A program made the translations under genes and the position numbers. The notes under the pieces were generated by a model. The model made no database searches and was not told where the DNA came from. It saw only the letters and a program-made list of their open reading frames with translations. A stretch of DNA of 64,000 bases from Flavobacterium sp. 9 (GTDB lineage Bacteria > Bacteroidota > Bacteroidia > Flavobacteriales > Flavobacteriaceae), in the NCBI RefSeq assembly GCF_002754195.1, contig NZ_PEEU01000001.1, forward strand, positions 744,001-808,000. Direction: 5' to 3'. Below are positions 45,482 to 54,800 of the stretch, piece by piece (the first letter of the stretch is position 1; every line of letters begins with the position of its first letter).

Positions 45482-46959
45482 GTCTTAGAAAATTTGTCCG
45501 ACTTTTTGTTGCAAGTCCATTCCAGGTCCATACCGCTGTGGGGACAGGTTCCCTCATAGAGGTGCAGTTTTCCGCTTTTATCCCGGTAGGCCGCAATTTT
45601 ATCATCTCCCGCAGTAATAATCCTGCCCTCTTCATCTGGCAGGTCCGAAGCTGTTGAAATATCCCAGGCAAGCCATTTTCGGGCCTTATCCAGTGAAGCC
45701 CTGCGAATTTCACTAGTATCCTCTTCGGCTTTCCTCAGCGGAGTCCGCGACGGATCATATAATTTTTCACAGCTGTTTCTTTTTCCATTAATAAGATCCT
45801 TAATAATAAGGGCACCTAATGCCCCGTCCGAAATTTCGTTTACTGCAGACCCTTTCACAATAAAAATATTCCCGCCGGCTGAACTTCTGCCTATCAAAGG
45901 CAGCAGATCGCAAGGCCGCATTATTTCTCCCGACCATTTACAGTCAGCAGCGGTGAAAGAAGGAAAATGCATTTTAGTCCATAAAGCAAGCTTTTCCATT
46001 CTCTGCTCCCTTTTTTCTGTTTCAGGCGCATATCTTGCTGATGTATCATATAAAGCTTCTGCAGTTAAAAGATCGTACTGGGAATCCAGTGCTTCCACTA
46101 CAGCATTATGATTGGGTCCGGAAACCAGCTGGGAATATAAAGGCCGGGTTTCACTCCAGAATCCAAAGGATATTGTACCCTTTGGAATTTTTACTCCGAT
46201 GCGGTACGTTTTCTGCATATTGAGTCTGGCCGAGAACTGAGGCAGCTTGTTGATCAGCATATCGCAAGCAAGTACAATATGGTCCGATTGTATGAAATAA
46301 CCGTTAATATCTGCCCCTTGGTCAGAGATTTTTTCAACATTTGAGTGGTCAAAAAATACCCCGCCCTGCTCTATAAATGCCTTAAGAAGCCCATTAAGAA
46401 ATGAGGCAGCATCAAATTGGGACTGTCTGGAAAGCTGCAGACATTTTTTGTTTTCCGCCGTCTTGCAAGACGGTATAGAATGAAGCATCTTTACCGGCAG
46501 CCGCAGGGACCGGGCAGTGGCATATTCTTTGTCCATCCTGCTGTCATCTTCATCCGCACAAGGAAATAAATAACTCTTCACTTCCTTATATCCGCATTGT
46601 ATTGCTTCCTGCCTTATTACAGAGGCAGTCCATTCTAATGCATTTTTGTAACTCTTGAGAACTTTGGCCGCTTTTTTCACCCCTATCCTGTCTGACATGT
46701 CATAATAACTACACGTTATGGGGTTTGCTATATTGGCTGTAATCCTCCCGGACCCGCTCTGGTGAGGCATTGCCGTGCCTGCCAGTATCACCTTCCTGCC
46801 GGATTTTCTTAACCAGTAGGCAGCGCTGATACCTGCAGCGCTTGTACCGATAACTAAAATCTCTGTGCTGTGATTGCATTTGATTTCGCTTCGAATATCC
46901 TTGGTAGATGAAATACATTTTGTAGACCCGTCCAGTTCTAAACATTTATCTGTATTCAT
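45457..46959 (-). pseudogene. FAD-dependent oxidoreductase with Rieske domain, truncated by IS
   Basis: A 500-codon frame whose last 20 codons (45457-45519) belong to IS copy 2. The N-terminal dinucleotide-binding motif (ILVIGTSAAGISAAYWLRKSG) and the DAO-type body (FWSETRPLYSQL, KWSGEIMRPCDLLPLIGR) mark it as a glycine-oxidase-like FAD enzyme. A C-terminal Rieske [2Fe-2S] domain follows, with its first ligand pair visible (EGTCPHSGMDLEW). The second Cys/His pair is missing because the IS cuts in there, so the cluster cannot form normally. The FAD domain remains intact. Confidence 0.82.
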
Positions 46960-47553
46960 AACTTATCTTATTATAAATTGAAGTCGTTATCAGAATAAAA
47001 ATATAACTTCTAAAAGTTTTAAATTTAATAAAATTCTTACAACAAAAAAAATAAAATGTCTATAAATTTTAAAGTTCAGGAAATGATAATTTATATGATT
47101 ATCCAGCAAATCTTCCGCTGGGGTCAGGATGTAGAAGCTTAAAGTCAAAACGGCATTTTTAATCCCCTGTTTCATTATAACACCAATCATTACAACATAC
47201 ATTAAAACGCTGGCAATTTAGCTCTAAAAACTACAAATGAGTTTTTAATAAGCAATTGGTACACAAATAACTGCATTTTTATGGTACGAATTTTTGGTGA
47301 CTGGTTCCAGTGGAGTTGATATTTTTTTTGCGACTTTCACAGAACTTTAATTTCATATTGCGAAATATTCTGTATTTTTAATATATTTGTGATACAAAAA
47401 AAGAATAATACTGTTGTCTGTTAATTAGTTAGTATTTAAATTTTGTGCATGATTTAATATTGAAATAGTAATAATTTGAATTTGGTGCAGAATCGGTGCA
47501 CAGAGGTTCAAGACATAGATAAAAGTGAGATATACAGTGGTTTCAAGCTAAAA

Positions 47554-47575
47554 GTTCGAATCCTGCTCTCCCCAC
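47554..47575 (+). repeat. tRNA-3'-end-like att core, right copy
   Basis: An exact copy of the 22-base core at 40544-40565. It lies about 70 bases after a GTGCAGAATCGGTGCA motif and is followed by a similar 80-base segment. It marks the right boundary of the element that ends at this point. Confidence 0.7.
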
Positions 47576-47644
47576 AAAAAGGGTAAAAGAAGCGAAAACG
47601 AAAGTTTTTCAATCTTTTCAAAAACCCATAAAAAACGTGGTAAA

Positions 47645-47677
47645 ACCTGCAAATCCAAGGATTTGCAGGTTTTTTTG
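47645..47677 (+). terminator. rho-independent terminator
   Basis: CCTGCAAATCC and GGATTTGCAGG form an 11-bp stem with a two-base loop, followed by seven T. The equivalent hairpin near the left core is interrupted by IS copy 1. Confidence 0.9.
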
Positions 47678-47784
47678 CTTTTAGGACACTTTTCAATTTT
47701 TGCAAAAACTTTAAACATCACTGTTTAAAGGCTTTTTCTTTTTTGGCATGCCTTTCAAAATATCCATACTCGTTCGAAAAACAA

Positions 47785-48435
47785 TTATAATTCATGAATC
47801 ATAATTCTGTCAGGACCAACAATCATCACATCTATCTTATCTTTAAAAGCCAAATGACACTTGTATTTTTCATCGAGAAAAATTTCTTTAACAAAAAAAT
47901 CATCATTCTCTATTTTAGCATAATTATTCGTTACTTCAAAAGATTTTAAAGGAATTGAAAGTCCTTTTCCATTTGCTTTGATAACTGCTTCTTTTTGTGT
48001 CCAGTAATCAAAAAAAGCAATTTTGGAATCTTCATTTAGTGAGAGATTGTCCCATTCTCTGTTGGTCATTTGTGATTCAAATCCTTCGATATTTATATCT
48101 TGGATTATTTCAATATCTATTCCAACATCATTTCTATCGGATAGAACACAAACTACAATTTCGCCTGAGTGTGATATATTAAATTTAGTAGTCGTATTAT
48201 TTAAAAACGGTTTACTGTAAAGCGTATAGCTAAGATCTTCTTCTACGAAATTCTTACTCGTTTGATGAAGACCATGGCGCAAAAGCAATCTTCCTAATAA
48301 GGATAACTGACTGTCTTGCCAACGCCTGTAAGCCAATATCTTTTTTTGAAAATCATCTGAAAACCCATCCAGATAATTCGTTAAAAGATAATTATGATTC
48401 CTTTCACAGATATAAGAGTATAAAATTTGAGTCAT
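47785..48435 (-). CDS. 4'-phosphopantetheinyl transferase (Sfp type)
   Basis: A 216-residue enzyme that loads the phosphopantetheine arm from CoA onto carrier domains. The family motifs are present: VGIDIEIIQDI near residue 105 (acidic magnesium ligands) and FFDYWTQKEAVIKANGKGLSI near 145-165. Length and layout match Sfp/Gsp. It is the last gene of the minus-strand biosynthetic operon, 27 bases after the ATP-grasp-like gene. It is probably the partner that activates the T and ACP domains of the NRPS and PKS. Confidence 0.9.
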   Translation of the reverse strand: MTQILYSYICERNHNYLLTNYLDGFSDDFQKKILAYRRWQDSQLSLLGRLLLRHGLHQTSKNFVEEDLSYTLYSKPFLNNTTTKFNISHSGEIVVCVLSDRNDVGIDIEIIQDINIEGFESQMTNREWDNLSLNEDSKIAFFDYWTQKEAVIKANGKGLSIPLKSFEVTNNYAKIENDDFFVKEIFLDEKYKCHLAFKDKIDVMIVGPDRIMIHEL

Positions 48436-48462
48436 TTTTGTATCCGTATTTTGTCTATAACA

Positions 48463-49833
48463 TTAGTTAGCAATCTCAAACACTATTGCTTCAACGGCTC
48501 CAGTCGCGGAATTAATCACACCAACATCCGTTTTCACTTCTGACATTCTTACCCAAACACCTCCATAACTATCACCAAAACCAAATGACCCCCAGATAAG
48601 TTTATGCAATGTCCATTCATTTTTAGCACTAGGTGCCAAAAAATCTAATGAATCGCTAAATTCCTGTGCAATAAACGCACTGTTTTTCATTGCCAATTCC
48701 AGTGCTTCTTCCCATTCTTTATCAGTTGAAAATTTACCTATAAAAACATCTTTTCCTTGAAATCCTCTTGCAACCTTTATCACAAATTTATCTTTATCCG
48801 TTTTTAATAACTCCTGAAGAATATATTCTGAGTCTTTGAAAATGACTTTTTTATTTTCGATAAACGAAGTCCACGGGATATTTTTTAGTATTAATGCATT
48901 TTCGTCCGGTGAAAATTTTCCGTTCTGAGCCAATTCCAATAAAATAGATAAGTTTCTTTTATCACCAAGCATTCTGAGTCCAAGATGATCCGGAAGATAA
49001 ATTCTGTCCATCATAAAAGCTCTAAATACGGCAGGCGTAACATTCATACCCATTGCTAAAACTATCAAACTGTGAATCACTTTATCCTCTAAATATAAAT
49101 TTCCATCTGTGAGAACCAATGAGTTTATATCTCCTGTATATGCTCCGCCTTTTAACCCAAAATTGGCAAGTTCTTCCTTAAACAGGCTATCAAAAAAATT
49201 AAGGCTTTCCTGTTTTTCAGATTCATCTTCGATATCTCCCATTTCCATAAATATGTTAATGGTACTCTGTTTTCCAAGCTGCTTAATTATTTGTTCGATA
49301 AGGAATTCCATATAGATCTGTAATGTATTCCTTCCTTTATAATCCAGAATTTTATCTTTATTTACCAATTGGGGATGATTATTCCTTATCAGGGATTCAA
49401 AACTTTGTATTTGCCACCCTCCTATCGAAGATCCTATATTGGCTTCTAAAACTTTAAATCCATCCTCGGTAAAAGTCAGATCTAATCTACAGCCTATTTC
49501 AAGATCTTTTTTATGACATAACATTGCAAATTCTGTCATCATTTCGTCTCCTTCGAAATAAAACTCCGCTAGTTTTTTAATATCGTCTTTAAAATACAAA
49601 GTGGGTATTTGTTTTAATAAACCAGGAATTTTTATAGAAAGTTCTTTTAGCTCTTCCGTCATTTGTTTATTGATAAGCACCGGCCATCCGCTTACAGGAT
49701 ATTTATAACTTTTAAAGACATCAGGAACGGAGTCATGATTAGTATTTATTCTTGCAGGGATATCTTTATTGCCTTCAAATTCTAAAAATTTTTCAGAAAG
49801 GATTGTATATTCTGTAGTTGTATTTTTTATCAT
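48463..49833 (-). CDS. ATP-grasp-like ligase of the biosynthetic cluster
   Basis: A 456-residue soluble protein. Its sequence is that of an ATP-grasp fold resembling circularly permuted or glutathionylspermidine-synthase-like enzymes: LEANIGSSIGGWQIQ early on, then KDKFVIKVARGFQGKDVFIG and FIAQEFSDSLDFLAP, which read as the lysine-containing ATP-binding strands. GGVWVRMSEVKTDVGVINSATGAVEAIVFEI ends the protein. Such enzymes join a carboxylate to an amine via an acyl phosphate. In this operon it could add a further residue or polyamine to the product. The assignment is by pattern, so the exact family is uncertain. Confidence 0.6.
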   Translation of the reverse strand: MIKNTTTEYTILSEKFLEFEGNKDIPARINTNHDSVPDVFKSYKYPVSGWPVLINKQMTEELKELSIKIPGLLKQIPTLYFKDDIKKLAEFYFEGDEMMTEFAMLCHKKDLEIGCRLDLTFTEDGFKVLEANIGSSIGGWQIQSFESLIRNNHPQLVNKDKILDYKGRNTLQIYMEFLIEQIIKQLGKQSTINIFMEMGDIEDESEKQESLNFFDSLFKEELANFGLKGGAYTGDINSLVLTDGNLYLEDKVIHSLIVLAMGMNVTPAVFRAFMMDRIYLPDHLGLRMLGDKRNLSILLELAQNGKFSPDENALILKNIPWTSFIENKKVIFKDSEYILQELLKTDKDKFVIKVARGFQGKDVFIGKFSTDKEWEEALELAMKNSAFIAQEFSDSLDFLAPSAKNEWTLHKLIWGSFGFGDSYGGVWVRMSEVKTDVGVINSATGAVEAIVFEIAN

Positions 49834-49907
49834 AAAAAAGTTTTTTTTGTTTAAATATATATTCTTCTAATTGATACAAAACAGGCTATTAGTCCTGCTC
49901 ATATATT

Positions 49908-51845
49908 TTATATTATTCCCCAATAAAACAGATAAGTTGCTAACAATATGTTTGAAAAAATCACGGAGAAAACGACACTTCTGGCATCGGTTTTTTTTAT
50001 GGTTAAGATGTAATACACCAAGGTCAAAATCAGGCACACAAAAAATACCAGCACCAACAGAAATATATAGTTGAAGGTTTCCGGCAAGCCAAATGCTAAA
50101 ATGAAATAATTTTGCTCTGAGACTTTTATAATTGCCATAACCAAACACCCAAAAAGCACTAATCCAATAATAGAAGTAATCGTTACACCAATCCTTACAA
50201 TTTTATCCTGAATCGTGGTATATCTCTTTTTTATTAACTTTATAAGGTATGCAAAAACAAATCCCAGCATTAATAATAAGGCAGTTACTAAAGGAAACAG
50301 AAAAATAGGATCTTGATCGCCAATACTTTTACCGGTTTTAGAAACTCCTTTGTTAATCGTAATTCCGGTAACAAGCTTAACTTTATCGGCTTTATTAAAT
50401 ATATCAAGATCTAATTTCTGTTTCGGATTATTGATGAAATTTTCTACAACCTGATATCCAATTTTTGTAAAACTAGGAACGTGACCATATGTTTTAGCTT
50501 CAATATAATTGGCTTTACCGAATCTTTGCGCCACTTTTTTTCCGTTATCTAATGGCGTAATTGGGTCAAATTCACCTGAAAAAACCAACACGGGATATGT
50601 AGCAGCTGAAAGATTAGAAAGGTTAGAATCTTTTTTTGTTACTGTACGATTACTATTCCATGCATCACATACTTTAAAATCAGATTTGTAGAATGAAATT
50701 CCTCCATTTAATCCCTTGAATTGTGCTGCATTTTGTTCATATTTTGAAAAATCATTGTTTGGAAGTGTCTCATTACAACTCACACAATAATAAACGCCGT
50801 AATCCATCGACAGTAAAGCAGAGAAAGCACTGACCAAGTTTCCTAAAGATTCTCCTTTTCTTTCGTGAAACTGATAAATTAACAACGGAATAACTTCTAC
50901 CAATTTTTTATTGTATAAGGCTTGTTGAACGGCCACTTTAAAATCTTCTGCATTATAAGTAAATGTACCTGAAGGTATTAATGTTTTATCTACAGCCACT
51001 GTAAGCGGATTTTTCTCTAAATCGGCAATTACCTCATAGTATATTTTTTCTAAATTAGGATATTGCTTATCATATATCTTGTCGCTTTTACAGATTTTAA
51101 ATACTTTCTGTAAGCTATTCATATAATTAGAAGTATTTTCTACATAATAGGTCGAAATATCATAAACTGGCGAATCTAATAGTAATGATTTTACATCGCC
51201 CGCAAAATTATTTGCATATACTTGCGCCATATATGTTCCGTATGAAACCCCGTATACATTCCAGTTTTTGTATTTTAAAACTGCCTTTAATGCATGAAGA
51301 TCATTGGCAACAGCTTCACTATTATAAGCATCAATATTAATTCCTCTATTGATAAGATCTTGCTTGCAGGACATTGCAGCATTTGTTTTTTGCTTTTCAT
51401 CTTCTTCTTCCGATTGATTCTTTGCCAGAATTTCTAAAAATTTCTTTCCTAGTCCCTGATCTAACCTTGGTTGAGAATATCCTGTTCCGCGAACATCAAA
51501 CAATACAATATCATTATTTTCGCGAAGAGGATGGTTTGACCACAACCATATATTATCAATACCACTTGCACCCGGGCCACCTTGTATAAAAACTATTGCG
51601 TTCGAATCTTTTGAAGCCGAATTCTTTTTTAATACGGTTACTGCAATTTTTATTGTTTTACCATCATTTGCTCCCCATGTTTCAGGAACGGTAAGATATC
51701 CCCAAGTAATTTTTTTCGGATCAGCTTTTTCGAATTGAGATATAAAAGCTTTACTTTTTTCAAAAGTCACATTTTGTGCTTGTAAATTCCCGATGAGGAT
51801 TGCAAATAAAAAAGAAATAGTAGTTATTGTTCTTATTAATTTCAT
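49908..51845 (-). CDS. S33-type alpha/beta hydrolase with C-terminal membrane segments
   Basis: A 645-residue exported hydrolase. After a signal peptide (cleaved near IGNLQAQN) comes an alpha/beta hydrolase related to tripeptidyl aminopeptidases. It has an oxyanion/handle segment (FIQGGPGASGIDN), the nucleophile elbow GVSYG, the acid in FSGEFDPITP and the histidine in YGHVPSF. The last 160 residues have three or four hydrophobic helices (FLFPLVTALLLMLGFVFAYL, IVRIGVTITSIIGLVLFG) that anchor it in the membrane. It may trim or release the peptide product, or confer self-protection. The gene lies 35 bases after the NRPS gene. Confidence 0.82.
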   Translation of the reverse strand: MKLIRTITTISFLFAILIGNLQAQNVTFEKSKAFISQFEKADPKKITWGYLTVPETWGANDGKTIKIAVTVLKKNSASKDSNAIVFIQGGPGASGIDNIWLWSNHPLRENNDIVLFDVRGTGYSQPRLDQGLGKKFLEILAKNQSEEEDEKQKTNAAMSCKQDLINRGINIDAYNSEAVANDLHALKAVLKYKNWNVYGVSYGTYMAQVYANNFAGDVKSLLLDSPVYDISTYYVENTSNYMNSLQKVFKICKSDKIYDKQYPNLEKIYYEVIADLEKNPLTVAVDKTLIPSGTFTYNAEDFKVAVQQALYNKKLVEVIPLLIYQFHERKGESLGNLVSAFSALLSMDYGVYYCVSCNETLPNNDFSKYEQNAAQFKGLNGGISFYKSDFKVCDAWNSNRTVTKKDSNLSNLSAATYPVLVFSGEFDPITPLDNGKKVAQRFGKANYIEAKTYGHVPSFTKIGYQVVENFINNPKQKLDLDIFNKADKVKLVTGITINKGVSKTGKSIGDQDPIFLFPLVTALLLMLGFVFAYLIKLIKKRYTTIQDKIVRIGVTITSIIGLVLFGCLVMAIIKVSEQNYFILAFGLPETFNYIFLLVLVFFVCLILTLVYYILTIKKTDARSVVFSVIFSNILLATYLFYWGII

Positions 51846-51880
51846 AATGTTTTTGTTATATTTTTTTCTATTTATTCAAG

Positions 51881-54800
51881 TTAAAAGTTGAAACCTATAT
51901 CTATTGTTGTCTCTTTTTCAATAGCTAATTTTATGTCTATTGATTCTAAAGATTTGTCTGCATTTTCTACAATTTCCCGAAGTAATTTTTCATATTTCAG
52001 TTTAATTATCTCAATTGTGGCTGTTTCATATTTTGTGGCATTATAACTTATTGTACCAGATACATTTCCTTCGTTTACCACAAAGTTGATTAACAGCGGA
52101 AGTCTGCTATAAGACGCACTCATAGGCATTATTTGCAATTGTAGATTTTCATTGACAGAAATGTTTGTATAGCTAAAAGAAGGATTTTGCAATACCAACA
52201 ATACATCTAATCGTAATTTGTTCTGTACGCTTTCAGGAATATCTTGGTGTTCATCTATCACTAATAGATTTTGGTGCGTTTCTTTTAGTATTTCACTAAG
52301 ACTATTTTCTGATTTTATACGATTCCTTAAAGGCAAAGTTTTCGCAAACATTCCAAGCTGATTGTGCAATTCAGAATGGGTTCTTCCGGAATTTATGGTA
52401 CCGATACAAAAATCTTCTTCTCCATACATTTTGTGCACGAGCATACTAAATGTACCCACCAAAAGTGTGTGAAGTGAAATGTTTTGCTGTTGTGCAAATT
52501 CATTTAATTCCGAAAATTTAATGGAATCAAACACAAAATCATGATCAGCTCCTATATGTTTCTCTTCATAGTCTTCCCTGTCAAAAGGAATATTGTTTTT
52601 CCAGGAATATCCATCCAGATATTTGTTCCAGAATTTTAAATTCGCCTCATTAGTGTTTTTCAGCTGCTCTTGATACCACGCGACATAATCCTTGAATTGA
52701 AACATCAATTTGTGATCCTGTAAACTTTCCTCGTTCTCGATTTGCTTGTATTTGTTTACAAACTCATTTACTAAAATTTCTAATGACCAGCCATCCATAA
52801 TGATATGATGCGTGCAAAATACCAAATAAGAATCTCCGTTTTTCTGATGAAATAACGCCACTCTCAGAAGCGTTTCATTTTCTAAATCAAATGCTCTGTT
52901 TACATAATCATGTATCGACTTTATCCTTTCTTTTTCTTCATATAAGAATTCATCAATTGATATCTGTACGATCTCAGAAGAAATTTTTTGATGAGGAATA
53001 CCTTCTATTTCAACAAAATTTGTCCTTAATATTTCATGCTTTTTTTGCAATTCCAAAAACACCTGATCTAAAACCTTTTTTTGAATTTGACCTCGTATTT
53101 TGAATACTGCCGACATATTATAGGATATCGATTTTTCTTCTAATTGCGATGCAAGCCAGATGTTATATTGAGAAGAGGTAATTTCATAATACAAACGCTC
53201 AGCTACTGGTATAATAGCACTAGATTGTACGGTTTGTTTTTTCTCAAGATACTTCGCTAATTTTTGTACGGTAGGATAGTCAAAAATATCTTTTAAGGTT
53301 ATTCTGTAATGCAATTTTTCATCTATACTGTTTATTAATTTCACCGCATTTAGAGAGTGACCGCCAAGCTGAAAAAAATTATCCGTAATGCCAATTTCTG
53401 TCTTTATTCCTAATACTTCCTGATAAAAGTTACAGATCTTAATTTCGATTTCTGTAGTCGGCTTTTCATAAGAAAGCATTACTTTCTCTGTCGCTATTTT
53501 AGTTTGTGAGAGAGCCTTTCTATCTACTTTTTTATTGGGTGTTAACGGAAATTCATCTAAAGAAAATAGTGCATGAGGAATCATATATTCCGGTAATTCT
53601 TCTCTCAATGTATTGATAATCGCGAGAGTATTAAACGTACCAGTTTGTACAATTACATAGGCAATTAACACCGCTTCCTGTCCTGCACTTTGTTGAGCAA
53701 TTACTATAGCTTCTTTAATATTTTCGATTTGGTTTAACTTCGTTTCGATTTCTCCAAGTTCAATGCGATATCCTCTTATTTTCACCTGATTATCGTTGCG
53801 TCCCAGAAATTCTATTTCGCCCTTTTCATTCCATTTTCCTAAATCACCTGTATTATACATTCTCTCTTTTTTATTGAATGCATTTTGAATGAATTTTTCG
53901 TTGGTTAACGCTTCGTTTTTAAAATATCCCTGCGCTAATCCGTCGCCACCAATATAAATAGTTCCAACACTACCAACAGGCAGCAATTGCATACAATCAT
54001 CGAGAATATACAATTGAGTGTTGTGAATAGGTTTACCAATATTTGAAGCTTCTTTTGCCTGAGTTATTTTTTTACAGCTGGACCAAATTGTAGTTTCTGT
54101 TGGCCCATACATATTCCATAATTCGGCATTGGTTTCTAGTAACATTTCGGCTAATGCTTCACTTAGTAAATCGCCTCCGCATAAAATTTTGAGTGTTTTA
54201 TTTCCTTTCCATCCTGCATTATAAAGCATTTGGTAAAAACTTGGTGTTGCCTGAATTATACTCGGTTCAAGCTCTTTTAACTTTGTAACAATAGCCAAAG
54301 GATCTGATAAAAGTTCCTGACTTGCTATATATAATTTAGCTCCCGAAATTAACGGCGCAAAAAATTCAAGTATAGAAATATCGAAGGATTGTGTTGTTAC
54401 CGAAAATAAATAATCGCCTGCTTCTATTTTAGGCTGATGCTGTATACTGATTAAAAAATTCAGTAATGATTGATGACTTATTGCGACTCCTTTAGGGTTT
54501 CCTGTAGATCCCGATGTATAGATAATATAGGCAGTGGCTAAAGCCGATATTTTTGCCGATTCTGTTTGTTCTAAATTAATTTCTTCCTTTACAATAACTT
54601 CAATATCTATAATTCTGTCCTCTAGATTCAGATTGTGTTTTAGACTTTGAGTTGCTATAATTTGTTGTACGCCACTATGTTCAATAATATACTCTAAGCG
54701 ATCTTTTGGAAAAGAAGGATCTAACGGAATATAAGCGTTGCCTGACTTTAATATCCCTAGTAAGGTAACTACAAGATTAGCCGAACGATTCATTAAAACC

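Larger units (their letters stand above)
44248..45519 (+). mobile_element. IS3-family insertion sequence, copy 2 (inverted)
   Basis: 1,272 bp, the same ends and coding content as copy 1 but in opposite orientation. The two copies bracket 2.3 kb carrying the cysteine-rich gene, the DUF3570 fragment and the PAP2 gene. The whole 40653-45519 has the form of a composite transposon. Its right end lies inside the FAD/Rieske gene, whose last residues now come from the IS. Confidence 0.9.
46960..47784. other. island end before the biosynthetic cluster
   Basis: No gene is seen. It contains a GTGCAGAATCGGTGCACA motif (about 47485-47502), the right att-like core (47554-47575) and a strong hairpin terminator (47645-47677). 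Confidence 0.5.
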
